DNA of 64,000 nucleotides from Gordius sp. MW1 (GCA_964036665.1 OZ038527.1:2170001-2234000); one strand, 5' to 3'. Positions 23,597 to 34,434 are shown, counted from the stretch's first letter. Translations and numbers: made by a program. The notes: a model not told the origin generated them from the sequence alone.

Positions 23597-24959
23597 TTAG
23601 TTGTGATGAAATACTATGGAGCCTATTTTTTTAACGAAACCTAACACGTATATTTGTAGCTGAATTTCGACTGGATTGTTAGTGACGTGAAAAGTGGGCA
23701 CTCCAGCTTTTTCCAAAGTAACCTGTTGGTCCATAACCTTTTGATCTAATTCCATTATGATTCTCATATCCATCTTTCTCAATTCTTCTTTTTGTCGATT
23801 AGTCATTATCTAAGTTGGGAGAGCAAAATGTGAGTTTTGTAAACCATGTGAAAGTTGGATTAAGTAATCAAATCAATAATATATATTCGTGATAACTTAT
23901 TGATAAAATTTTTAAAGTAATGACAAACATGTATAAACTAGTGAATTAATCTCAAAGCCATTATAGATTTTTAAAAATGCTGGCTCCATGGGCGTAGCCA
24001 GGGAGGGGTATAAAAAAAATTCCATACAATAACCCTAAAAAACTCGAATGAAAAAATTATGTTTTGCCGCCCCCCTTCTCCCTAACTGAACTTAAAACCC
24101 ATTGCCCCCCCCCCAATCCAAAACCTGGCTACGCCCATGGCTGGTTCTAAAATTTTTATATTAAAATAGTCAAAAATTAAATGAATTCATATGTAAATAA
24201 GTCATAATTTTGTCCATTATAATTTAATCATTTGATTTATTTACACTAAAAAATAAACTAAATTGCTAAAAGTACAAAATGATATAGCATATTTGTTATA
24301 CTAGAGGATGGCTAATCACTTTTAAAATTTTTTGTGCAATTTAGAATAAAAATGAGTTTAAAGGTTTACTTTTAAAACTTTATAATAACAAAGAATGTTA
24401 ATAAAACAATTTGTTGAGTTAAAGTCAAGGAACATGTATAAAAATTAATTTTAAGAATTGTATAAAACAATTATTAAATGGATTTGTATTTGAAATATCA
24501 TAATGCATACAATACTTAAATTAACATTTGTATATAATATAATATCTTCTTTAACCTCAATTTCTCTCGTTTGAGCTGATTGAATACTTGACACATTAGA
24601 TGGATTATTAGCATAGCAATCACTAAGAGTTTTTTTTTGCTTTTGTTCCATTATTTGTTTTTGTTCTTTCATCAATAGGTTAAATCTAATGATAGATACC
24701 TTTATGAGCTGTTATTAATTTCATTCTCTGACTATAGAGATTTTTTTCAGTTATGTGTTGAATGTCCTGTAATCCCTTAACAATTTCACAGACAGTGCCA
24801 TCTTTAAAAGATTGAACTAGCTTATCAATAATTCCATCTGATATTTTTTGCTGATAATTTCTATAAATTTTGCTATATATTTATATAATTTGCTCACATA
24901 GGTAAGGTGGAATTCATATTTTCAATAAGGGAAAATATTTCTTCACTTTTATCAACCAT
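23597..24959 (-). CDS. DGCR6: DGCR6 / gonadal (gdl) homologue
   Basis: Small conserved animal protein of the DGCR6 family, of unclear biochemical role. Four exons on the minus strand: 24898-24959, 24700-24860, 24556-24665 and 23597-23809, giving 181 residues (human 220). Exon 1 reads MVDKSEEIFSLIENMNSTLP. Exon 2 carries DGTVCEIVKGLQDIQHITEK and LYSQRMKLI, matching the family core. Exon 4 carries IIMELDQKVMDQQVTLEKAG, then VPTFHVTNNPVEIQLQI. The two Gln/Lys-rich exons suggest a coiled coil. Introns 1 and 2 are only 37 and 34 nt; intron 3 (746 nt) has been invaded by a MITE (23987-24139). The start ATG follows in-frame stops and is the only ATG that keeps the family N-terminus. It is transcribed away from the two plus-strand genes to its right. 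Confidence 0.9.
23987..24139. mobile_element. GTAGCC MITE copy 3 (DGCR6 intron 3)
   Basis: CATGGGCGTAGCCAGG to CCTGGCTACGCCCATG, flanked by GCTGGCTC / GCTGGTTC (7 of 8 identical), consistent with an 8-bp target duplication. Confidence 0.85.
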
Positions 24960-25262
24960 TTATCAATCACATGGAAATAAATGTCTTTCAGTTCGTCGCA
25001 CACATTTAAATAATATTGTAAACATTTTATCATTATCATCCACCATAGCTACTTAGGAAATGAACATTAATTTTACATAGGCCTTAGGAGTAGTAGTGAT
25101 TAAATGTATATATTATACACTTATTTATAAACTTGTTAAAATATATTGGGTAGTTATTTTTGGGATGTCTTATTCTTAAGAATTTTTAAAATATAATCGG
25201 TTTATTTGGATATAAAACCCCCTGATAGGTGCTATATATTTGCGTCAGGCTTAGAGGCACTC

Positions 25263-25550
25263 ATGGCATATTTAAAACACAACCTCTATATGATACAAGA
25301 TCCACTGGATGTCAATTCCCCCTTCATAAATTTTGACACAGAAATTCGTATTCAGTAATAAATAATTTAAACAATATTGTAATTTGGCATTTTTAAATTA
25401 AATTGTATATTTAGGTTCTGCTCTATAATACCCAAATATTCTTATAATGAAGCTTTAAATAAATATAAACTAATTCACATTTCTGAGGAAATTAACGATA
25501 AACAATCAAATGGCTATATTAACATAAAGGAAGTTATAAGAATAAAATAA
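25263..25550 (+). CDS. Unrecognised small two-exon protein, 75 residues
   Basis: Exon 1 is 25263-25354 and exon 2 is 25415-25550 (stop 25548-25550), joined in phase 2 across a 60-nt GT-AG intron that contains stops. The product begins MAYLKHNLYMIQDPLDVNSP, continues FINFDTEIRIQFCSIIPKYS, and ends KEVIRIK. It looks like a compact globular domain without membrane segment, zinc-binding pattern or low complexity. The two exons keep frame precisely and the splice sites are clean, which is why I call it a gene; I do not recognise the family. It lies head-to-head with DGCR6 (304 bp between start codons) and just upstream of the SRRM2 homologue, so a shared bidirectional promoter is possible. More 5' exons cannot be excluded. 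Confidence 0.55.
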
Positions 25551-25668
25551 ATATCGAAGTAAAACATTGCAAATTGTTAGAGCATTCAATTTACAAACGA
25601 TAATTTTGATTTAATGTTTTCAAACTAAAACTTCAATGTTAACTTGTAACTAATTGACATTTTTAAAA

Positions 25669-28600
25669 ATGTACAATAATATTGGATTGGCTACAGCTAG
25701 GGGTAGTGGAACTAACGGCTATGTACAAAGAAATCTATCGTTTATAAAGAAGACCAAAGAAAAAATTGTCTATAAGTATAATTATCTAAGCTTTTTATAA
25801 ATTATATTTTAGACCGGTACCGAGGGAAGTTCTGGAAAAACGTATTGTTAAGAAAGCAAATGAAGAGTTGTTGCTACATGATAACAAACGTAAATTAGAG
25901 TTAAAATGCGTTGAGATGAAGGAACTTATGACGGATCAAGGGTATAATTTAATTTAAATTCTTAACATATTTTATTTTTGCTACATTTTAATATTGAATT
26001 CCACCCTATACTTAAGCTACAAATAGGGGTTAGGAGTTATTTATTCAGATTAGTAGTTTAGGTTTAATTTTAACCTAAATTTCTATGAGAAGTCAGCAAA
26101 AAATTTTTGTAAATGATTTAGAATTTTAAAATTGCAGGTTATTAATTTTTGTCATGCTTCCCCTCTTTCTGCTCTGTGATAATATTTAAATTAAGCCTTT
26201 CAAGAAATATACTTTATGCATTTTTACCAACTTTTAAAAATTCATTTTTAACAATACAGTAGTTTAGCTTAATTATATTGCTTTTCATGAACCTTTAATT
26301 AATAATAATAAAATATAAATCAAAACCTAGAAGTTTAGTAATGTAGGAGATCAATTGTTTTGATTTAAAGTCATATGCTATAAAAGAGAAGGCTTAGGAT
26401 ATATTTGACATCAAATTTATATTTTATTCTTAATGCTATATTTTAGATTCAATGTGAGCTGATTTTATAAAAATTTAATAAAAGTAACCTGACCTCTAAT
26501 GAAGATGCATATTTATTGATATGTCTGTCCATGAATTATACATTTTTCAAAAAGAATCATCTATAATTAAATTATTCATTTAAAAATTGTTTGATAGATT
26601 TGCTGAAGATGAAATTGAAGAAAAAGTGTCTCTTTTTAGAAAAATGTTACTTGAGTCCTTAGAAAGCAAAAAAATTTCTCAACAAACAAATTTTGAAGAA
26701 GATGAATTGGGAAGACCTATGTAACTTTGCCAAATTTTATTTTATTTGTAGGTTTATTTGTCTTAATGCTAAATTTGGTGTATAAAAGTTCTACAATATA
26801 CTCAAAATTATATTAGTTTAATTTAGTTAGATTATACTCTTTCATATTTTTTTAAAATTATTTTATATAAAGTTCTCATATCTGTATTATATGGAGGCTC
26901 TTATTTTATATGAAATATTAAGAAAAACATTAAATTTAGATGACTTTTTATATATTAAGTACAAAAGGCACTCATCAGTTTTCTGAGGCTGCTAAACGTA
27001 AAAATGAAGTCATCAAGAATGCTTTTGGTATTGATGACGATTATCAACCTGGATCTATATTTTCCAAAATGACAAAAAAATCTGAAAACGACACTAAAAA
27101 GTAATTAAAAAATTTATTCAATCAATACCTGGAATAAATTTAGAAAAACTAACGAGTTTATTATTAATTCATAAATATCTTTTCTGATTATCTAGCAAAG
27201 TATTTCAAAATCTTTTTAACGTTTTAAGATATAATAGGAATATTCCTGAAATGTTTCAACTATCGTTTGGTATTTCCAGTCGCATTAAAGACGAGCTGAA
27301 ATTATGTTGTAAATTGAAATTAAATTCGTAAAATCACTAGTAATCTATTTATTTATTTTTTAAGGCTTACAAAAGATGATGAAAAACCATCAGGACATAT
27401 AGAAATGGTAATGGAACCCGTGCCTTTAATAACGCCAAAAACGATCGAGTAAAAGCATATATTATAAATATTAATGAGTTTTGATATTTTTAATTCATAT
27501 AGGAAAATAAAAGTTTTAGAACAAGCTGAGATTAATTAATAAAACTAAAATGTTATTGGTTAAGAATATGGCTTGTGTAAAATTTTGTAGAAAGCTAGAT
27601 GCTTTTTTCTAACAATAAATTATTTTAAGCTTTAAAAAATTTTTAACCTCCTCTAAATTTTAATTTTTTAACATGTGTTTTATAATTTTTATACATGATG
27701 ATTCTAGACTTTTACCGAGATTTATTACATGCCACGCCAAAGCATTATTATTTTAATGTTATTCTGAGAAAAATATACATCTTTTCGTTTTTACAAAATT
27801 AATTTCAACTGTTGGGATAACTAATGTGGTCTTTTTTGTGAACTTATGTTTTATCTTTTAAAATAGTATACCAAAAGCAATCGAAGGGTCCAAACAAACC
27901 CCTGATGAAATATTTCCTCCCTTCCTCAAAACTCTCATCAAACAAAAGAAAGCCGACAAAAAGAAATCAAAGTATCAAGCAAAATTATTAGATTTTTAAT
28001 TGTTATAAATAATATTTTTATATTTGTATACGATGGCATTAAAGAAATTAGAATATTTTTTTATGTTTAAATAAATTATAAATGTTATTTATATGTAAAT
28101 TTATTTACACGTACATTTTAGGAAATCTAAAAAGGAGAAGTCAAAAGATAGAGTGTAAGTCCATAATATTTTATTAAAATTTGATAGAGTTTATATTGAA
28201 TTATAGGTTAAATTTATATTTTATGTCAATTTATAGATAAATCGCCATTTATTTTAAATTTTTTGATAACTTCTAAAGGATAACCTATTCCGAAAACGTG
28301 GAAGCCGTACGGGAAGGGAAGAAAAGCAAAAAACACAAACGTCAACAAAGGTTCGTTTAAAGTGCTAATTTGTTTTATTTCTAAATAACGAGATTTACAA
28401 AAATTTAAAATCTATCATCAATGGCTTGTTCAGAAGAAATCCCTAAAATGGCCTCCTTATTATGCTTATAAACTAATTATACCATTGACCGTTAAACGAT
28501 TTTAAAGTTAAATTAGGTAACACCCTTCTATCTTTGGAGAATCTATCTAACCAATTTTGCTATCGTTGCAAAGTTTATAGGAGGAAGAATTTTGATAACA

Positions 28601-31600
28601 ATCAAATCTCAATTCATAAATGAATTGCACATGGGCATAGCTTCTTCTTCTTCTTTCTTCTTCATCGTTTTAAGGCCGTTTTCCAGGATCTCCTGGGTTA
28701 GCCTGTTTTCCCCTAATGCATTTCCTCCATTTTATCCGATCATGCGAATCCTGTTTTGTCAGACCCATTGCTTCCATGTCGGTAGCTAGAACAGAGGCCC
28801 ATGTTGATTTCGGCCTCCCGCGCGGTTTCTTTCCAGATACCTCCAGGGAAGTACATCTCTTCACCCAGTCGTCGTCATTCTTCCGCTCCACATGTCCAAA
28901 CCATCTTAGCCTGTTTTTCCGGATGACCTCGTTGATTGGCTCGATCCCGATTCTTTCTCTGAGTCTATTGCTTGTTATTCTTTCCCGTAGCGACACGTTT
29001 GACATCCATCTTATCATACGCATTTCTGTGCTTTCCAATTTGGCTTTATGTATCGACATTAATGGCCACGTTTCGCTTCCATATACAAGACAACTTCTAA
29101 TACATGCCGCGTAGACTTTTCCCTTTAAAGTGAGTGAAACACCTTTTCCGGTCAAAAGAGGGGCCATCTCTCTAAACTTCTTCCAGGCTTGTCGCATCCT
29201 TGCTGTAACTGCCGAGTCAACATTCCCATCTGCACTTAAAGAGTCCCCGAGATAGGTAAAGGTGTTAACTTTTCCTAGCGTCTCCCCATTACCGATGTTA
29301 AAGTCGGTTATGGCATTATCCGGTAGAGGTCCTGTCACGCAGGGCTTGCAGCTAAATGTACGGCTTGCCAATAAAAGACTTCCTTTCACACCGCTACATT
29401 TTTTGTGAACCCATCCTAGGCATTTTGTACATTGTATAGAGTTGCTAGCCACTCCTTTGTGACATACGCTACAGGGCCAGGCGCAAGTTGTCTCGGCGCT
29501 CTTCGTACTTTTCCCGCCAAACATCACCTTTGTTTTTCCCATGTTAACTTTTAAGCCCTTTTTCTCCATTCCGATTTTCCATTTTTGTATCTTTGTAAAG
29601 AGATCAGCCTCACTCAGCCATTATCAAGAGATCATCGGCGTATAAAAGTTCCCATGGGAGTCCATCTCGCAGTTCTTTTGTCACCACCTCCATTACGAGT
29701 ATGAAAAGTAGGGGGCTTAAAACGGAACCTTGGTGTAGCCCAACCTTCACTTCAAAGCTTTCGCTATCGCCATCGTGGGTCCTCACTGCTGTTTGAGATT
29801 CGTCATACATAACCATCACAGCCGTAACCAACCATTCTTCCACACCTGTTTTCCTAAGAGACCATTTTACAACTTCCCGCGGCACCCGATCGAACGCTTT
29901 CTCTAGGTCTACGAAGGCGTAGTATAGTCTTTTCCCTTTTGCTTGGTGTTTTTCTTGCATCTGTCGTACTATAAAGATGGCATCGGTGGTCCCTTTCCCT
30001 GGTTTAAATCCGAACTGGATAGCGTCGATGTTCGTTTGTTCCCGGATTCTTTTCTCGAGCACCCTCTCTATAACTTTCATAGTTTGGTCGAGGAGCTTAA
30101 TAGCCCGATATGATCCGCACTCAAGTGGGTCGCCTTTTCCTTTGTAGATTGGTAGAAGAACGCTCTTTTTCCAATCGCTAGGTATAGTCCCTTCCTAAAT
30201 TATGGCATTACACAGCTGTGTAAGCCAAACGACTCCTAAATGTCCAGAAGCTTTTACCATCTCCGCCACTATTCCTGTTGGGCCTGCCGCTTTACCTTGT
30301 TTCGTTTTCTTTATGGCACGCTGAATTTCGTCAGTCCCAATCCAGCAGCAGGGTCCCTCCACTTTATCACAAACAACGTCATTGTCCCAGGTATTCTCTT
30401 CGTTTAAGAGTCGTTTCATATAGTCTTTACTTTTTTGATTCCATCGCCATGGGAGATGATGTTACCCGCCGGCGTTTTAACGCATTTAGTCGCCACAACA
30501 TCGAGTCGTTCTTTCGCCATTTGTTTGGCTACACGAAACATGTTTTTCTTCCCTTCCTCTGAGTCAAGGCGTAGAGCAAACTCGCATCTTTTTGTTTCCT
30601 TTATTCTGGCGACGGTCCTTCTTGCAATTCTTTTAGCCTCTTGATACATAACCTTATCGCACCTTTGTTGAGATTCATGCCAGACTTTATAGCAACGCCT
30701 TTTATCTTCGATAGCTTTAGCCGCCTCAGAGTTCCACCACCAAGTTTCCTTATGTCTTGGGGGCCCCTTTGTCCAACCACAAACGCGCGATGTTGTGTCA
30801 AGCCAAGCATTCTTCATAGCCGTCCATTTGTCGTTTACGTTCTTCGCCATCTCCACTGAGGTTCCATCAAGTGCTTCGGCAAAATCCCTCTTTTGAGTAT
30901 CATCTTTCAAACACCACACCTTGAGTCTCGGGATATAACGTTTCTTTGGATTTATAAGCCCCTTCATTACGAGATCCCCAACAATAATACGGTGTTGTGT
31001 CACGCATTCTTCCCCAGGGACAACCTTGACGTTTTTCACCATACATCTGTCCGATTTTTTGACCATCATATAATCGACAGTACTTTTAAGGGTGCCCGAT
31101 TCATAGGTTATAAGCTTCCTGTCTTCTTTCTTGAAGAAAGTATTGCATATAACCATCTGAGTAGCGTCCCCAAAATCCAGAATGCGTTCCCCCTCCGTGT
31201 TCCTGGTTCCGTAGCTGTGACCACCATGGACACCTTCATAACCATCGATATTCGCGCCAACATGTCCGTTTAGATCCCCGCCTAAAATAATAGATTCTTG
31301 AAGGTGGGAAGTAATTTCCATCAGACGATCCCAGAAAATGTCTTTTTCTTCATCGCTTCTTCCTACTTGAGGGGCGTAGGCCGATATAACGTTGAATAGC
31401 CTTTCTCCCATCGCCATCTTTATAACTATAATCCGGTCATTCCATCGCTTGACATCGATAACTTTGTCCACCCATTTCTCAGCGACAAGTATTCCTATAC
31501 CAGCTTTTCCATCCTTGTGCCCTTGCCAGTAGAATTTATACCGCGCACCAATGGCTCCCATCATCCTAGCACCCTCTCCTTTCCACCTTGTCTCCTGTAT

Positions 31601-34137
31601 GCAGCATATATCTATCCTTCTCCGATTGAGTGCTTCCACTACCTCGCCCGCTCTTCCCGTCATGCTCCCTATGTTCCAGGTTGCAACCCTTAGGGTGTAG
31701 CCTTTAGACCAGCCTCCTCGAATATTTTCAGGTCGATGACCATCATTAGGAGGGAATCCTTGCGGAGTTCCCAAAACGATTTGGCCAGGATCCTCATCTT
31801 TCTTTTTGACGTAGGCCGATGAGTTAACCCACGGGGTACTTAGGGCTGTACCCCGCCCATTCGCCTTTGTATTCATAGGGGGAGATTGGAGCAGGTTTTA
31901 CAGCCGGATGCCCTTCCTGGCGCCAACCTCTTCGTCGGTTTGTACGATTCGCGAGGAGCGGAGATCCTATTCTGACCCCAGATCACAGGGGTTTGAGTCG
32001 TTTTCCTTAGAGGGTGAGTTCTAAAGGACCATTCTTTTGAAACCTTTCCATATAAACGAATCCACATATAGAAAGGTATGAGCCGTGTCACTTTAAACTT
32101 TTTTTTTTTTTTTGTCTTTCTAAGTGACACGGACCGCTTCTCCTTTAGCCAGATATAATCTGTTACCCCCCTGCACGACGAGGACGTAGGAGAGCGGATT
32201 TGCAAGGGCCGAGCGGATTTGCAAGGGATGGGCATAGCTAACATTGGAATTAGAGGGGAAGGGCAATAATTATTTAGGGAAGGGCGAAATGCTCATTTTT
32301 TGAAATTTTAGCCATAATCTTAATAAATTTTAACAAATTTTTGGATTTAGAGGGGGTAGGCAGCCTCCCCTCCCTGCCCTTGGCTAAGTGTCGGATGACT
32401 TGGTTAGTGTACGTTTTTAGAACGGGTTTGGGTTCCGTTCAATTCCTCTAACTTTTTTCAATAATATTTAAGCAGACAGACAAATTGTATATATATATAT
32501 ATGCTCTCAGACACCCGCGCCCTTTAATTATATCATAATACTTATATATTATTAATGTATTTTACGAGTTAAATAATGGTTTTATATAATATTTTAATAT
32601 AGTGAAAGCTCAAGTTCTGAAGAAAGCGATTTTAGTAGCGAGGAGAGCACTGATGATTCAGAATCGACCGTGGATTCTGAATTTGAACGGGAATTGGCTC
32701 TAAAACGCCTCAAAAAGTATTACTTCAATATTGTGATGTTCAATTGATTTTTCGCAAATTTATATAGCTTAAGTGTATGGTAATATTGTAAAAACGGCTG
32801 GGTTTTTTGGGCGACCTTTGGTTTTAGTCGATTAAACATAAACAACAAACGGTTTTTTGGTCTGTTTTTCCTAGTCGACCTATAGGCTTAGTTAAAATTG
32901 GAAAATCAGACCAGTGTCCATTCCAAAACTAAAGCTTTAAAGTTAATTTAATAATTTTGATTATTATTAAAGAGAATATTGATTTAGCTTAATAATTAAT
33001 ATGATTAATAAATTCTTAAATATTGGTTTATTTTATTTAAAATTAGTGAGAATATAATATTGCTATAAAATTAAAAAAGTTTTTAAGATAAAAAGTTTAA
33101 AAAAAAGTAAGGTCCCACCGAGATTCGAACTCGGATTGTAGGATTCAAAGTCCTAAGTGCTAGCCATTACACCATGGGACCGTTAGGGTTTGATCTCGAA
33201 TTACAAATTATAATATGAGAGAGGAGAATAATGTGCTTTATTGTTAACTTTTGTGATTGTAACGTTTTTAAATTAAAAAAAATATTTGAAAACAAAAACT
33301 TAGACAAGAACGAGAACAAAAACGGCAAATCAAGAAAGATTTACATAAGCAGGATAAGAAAGTTAGAAGTAGGGATCGTTTATCATCTTCATCTATTACC
33401 TCGCTGCCTCCTGAACAAAAGAAATTTGAAACCGTTCAAATAGCATCCGATAATGATAGCAATGACCAATCTAGGTATTTTTTCATATGTTGGCTCCTTA
33501 TATTGTTTTATGACTTTCCTATTGCTGTTTTTTGAATTTAAGTTTATGTCATTCTTCTTAATCAAAGATTGTCGTGTTTTTCTTATTTCTACCAAAATTG
33601 CTTTAAAAAATTAACATTCAAATTAAGCATCATTTTTATTTGATTTTTTTCCAAATGCAAATTATTGTTTTTCACTGATTAATTTATATAGGCATTGACA
33701 TGTATATGATTTTCTCATCAAATTATTAAGCAAACATATATTATTAACATGTATATTATCTCGAGCTTTAAATATTTGCATGTTAAATAAACATTATCAA
33801 TAAATTAGTTTTAATTCTGTTTGCATCAAAAAAAATGGTGTAGAAAGTGAAAACATTATATTTGACTCATAAATTTAAACATTACTTCTGTAGTAAACGC
33901 AAAAAGTTGAAGACAAAAGAATTTAAGGATGGAAAGGAAAAATCTTGTCATAAACATGATCGTGAAAGACAACACAAACTTAACAATAAAAAGGATATTA
34001 TTGAAAATGGGCACAAGCCTAGGGCTGAGCACTATTTCGATATTGATGAAGATAGAATTAAAAAAGATAAGAATGGGAATAAAAACCACCACGGGTCCAA
34101 ATCACACAAGCATAAGGAACGCAAACACCACCATTAA
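25669..34137 (+). CDS. SRRM2: SRRM2 / CWC21-family spliceosome protein
   Basis: Homologue of SRRM2 (SRm300), a spliceosome component whose N-terminal cwf21 domain contacts Prp8/Snu114. Eleven exons: 25669-25775, 25813-25941, 26598-26720, 26960-27100, 27365-27448, 27867-27971, 28122-28154, 28279-28350, 32603-32716, 33304-33474, 33894-34137; 440 residues. It starts [20 protein letters not shown], continues into [20 protein letters not shown] (cwf21 helices), then [20 protein letters not shown] and [20 protein letters not shown], all in family order. The C-terminal half is Lys/Glu-rich with an acidic Ser patch (exon 9: [17 protein letters not shown]) and a Lys/His-rich end ([11 protein letters not shown]). 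The long arginine-serine repeats of vertebrate SRRM2 are absent. Every intron is phase 2. Introns hold a full-length RTE LINE (intron 8) and an antisense tRNA gene (intron 9). Confidence 0.92.
28630..28641. mobile_element. GTAGCC MITE copy 4, left stub
   Basis: CATGGGCATAGC is the first 12 bases of a MITE that was split by the RTE insertion at 28642-32227; the rest resumes at 32228. Confidence 0.75.
28670..29569 (-). CDS. RTE LINE C-terminal region with PHD-like zinc finger
   Basis: 299 codons after the RT palm. Near residues 32-78 there is a Cys/His cluster, CSVCHKG...[14 protein letters not shown]...FSCKPC, spaced like a PHD-type finger. Then come [40 protein letters not shown] and PRGRPKSTW, the conserved thumb/tail of RTE-like elements. 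The finger is a known feature of some invertebrate RTE-type elements; its role (target or RNA binding) is inferred. Confidence 0.8.
   Translation of the reverse strand: MEKKGLKVNMGKTKVMFGGKSTKSAETTCAWPCSVCHKGVASNSIQCTKCLGWVHKKCSGVKGSLLLASRTFSCKPCVTGPLPDNAITDFNIGNGETLGKVNTFTYLGDSLSADGNVDSAVTARMRQAWKKFREMAPLLTGKGVSLTLKGKVYAACIRSCLVYGSETWPLMSIHKAKLESTEMRMIRWMSNVSLRERITSNRLRERIGIEPINEVIRKNRLRWFGHVERKNDDDWVKRCTSLEVSGKKPRGRPKSTWASVLATDMEAMGLTKQDSHDRIKWRKCIRGKQANPGDPGKRP
29610..30419 (-). pseudogene. RTE LINE reverse transcriptase, interrupted
   Basis: Read in pieces: [14 protein letters not shown] to [18 protein letters not shown] (30419-30195), a TAG stop, then [32 protein letters not shown] (palm motif A Asp), [20 protein letters not shown], and [12 protein letters not shown] (catalytic YADD). 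Catalytic residues are all present; only the disruptions make it inactive. Confidence 0.85.
30416..31876 (-). CDS. RTE LINE endonuclease domain
   Basis: 486-codon open frame. The AP-endonuclease-like fold is recognisable from residue about 60: [29 protein letters not shown] (catalytic Glu), [23 protein letters not shown] (catalytic Asp/Asn), STVDYMMV and the closing [14 protein letters not shown] (catalytic His). It nicks target DNA to prime reverse transcription. The frame ends where the RT domain should start; the following RT frame overlaps by 4 nt (ATGA), which I read as a frame change rather than a natural junction because the family is normally one continuous polyprotein. Confidence 0.85.
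   Translation of the reverse strand: MNTKANGRGTALSTPWVNSSAYVKKKDEDPGQIVLGTPQGFPPNDGHRPENIRGGWSKGYTLRVATWNIGSMTGRAGEVVEALNRRRIDICCIQETRWKGEGARMMGAIGARYKFYWQGHKDGKAGIGILVAEKWVDKVIDVKRWNDRIIVIKMAMGERLFNVISAYAPQVGRSDEEKDIFWDRLMEITSHLQESIILGGDLNGHVGANIDGYEGVHGGHSYGTRNTEGERILDFGDATQMVICNTFFKKEDRKLITYESGTLKSTVDYMMVKKSDRCMVKNVKVVPGEECVTQHRIIVGDLVMKGLINPKKRYIPRLKVWCLKDDTQKRDFAEALDGTSVEMAKNVNDKWTAMKNAWLDTTSRVCGWTKGPPRHKETWWWNSEAAKAIEDKRRCYKVWHESQQRCDKVMYQEAKRIARRTVARIKETKRCEFALRLDSEEGKKNMFRVAKQMAKERLDVVATKCVKTPAGNIISHGDGIKKVKTI
32228..32392. mobile_element. GTAGCC MITE copy 4, right part
   Basis: Starts with the duplicated ATGGGCATAGC and continues with AACATTGGAATTAGAGGGG and the family interior to about TTGGCTAAGTG. 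It is the remainder of the MITE into which the RTE LINE jumped. Confidence 0.8.
32490..32505. repeat. TA microsatellite
   Basis: Short run of alternating TA in SRRM2 intron 8. Confidence 0.8.
33099..33106 (-). terminator. RNA polymerase III terminator of tRNA-Gln
   Basis: Eight A on the plus strand give a T8 run on the minus strand, 4 nt beyond the tRNA 3' end. Confidence 0.8.
33111..33181 (-). tRNA. tRNA-Gln (anticodon TTG)
   Basis: 71-nt tRNA on the minus strand, with no intron and no encoded CCA. The acceptor stem GGTCCCA pairs with the 3' TGGGACC. The anticodon arm AGGA-CTTTGAA-TCCT has a 7-base loop with anticodon TTG, which reads CAA. The T arm contains GTTCGAATC. Internal promoter boxes A (TGGTGTAATGG) and B (GAGTTCGAATCTC) are intact, and a T8 terminator follows. 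It is antisense within intron 9 of the SRRM2 homologue. Confidence 0.95.
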
Positions 34138-34306
34138 TAATGATTTTATTTTGTATATAAATTATACGTATATGTGTTATCTATCTATAACACTAATGCA
34201 AATGTTTATCTATTTAATGCTTGTGAGGGTACTGATGTATCGGAAACTTATAAATTACAATTTATAGACCTAAAATCTAAGATTTTTTGAAATATACCTA
34301 TACGAA

Positions 34307-34312
34307 AATAAA
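34307..34312 (+). promoter_or_regulatory. Polyadenylation signal of the SRRM2 homologue
   Basis: AATAAA about 170 nt after the stop codon at 34135-34137. Confidence 0.5.
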
Positions 34313-34434
34313 TATTCACGAAAATTTGATACGAGTATACTTTTTTTTTGTCTATTTTCATTATTAAGCTATGCTATTTATTGGCCTGTTTTTGGTTGTC
34401 TGTCCTGTCATGTATAACTTGCTATTTTTTTATA

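Larger units (their letters stand above)
28642..32227 (-). mobile_element. Full-length RTE-type LINE in SRRM2 intron 8
   Basis: A 3.6-kb non-LTR retrotransposon on the minus strand, flanked by a perfect 11-bp target duplication ATGGGCATAGC (28631-28641 and 32228-32238). The 3' end is a GAA-rich tail (28642-28665 on the plus strand as TTC repeats). The 5' end starts with two copies of a 17-bp unit GAGCGGATTTGCAAGGG (32192-32208, 32211-32227, plus-strand orientation). The order is apurinic-type endonuclease (31876-30416), reverse transcriptase (30419-29610), then a zinc-finger-containing C-terminal region (29569-28670). Three disruptions are apparent: a frame change at the endonuclease-RT junction (about 30418), a TAG stop near 30195, and a frame change near 29610. 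It is a recently complete but inactive copy. Confidence 0.9.

Noticed and set aside
28716-31273. Plus-strand open frames across the RTE LINE in SRRM2 intron 8
   Set aside because: Shadows of the minus-strand LINE polyprotein.
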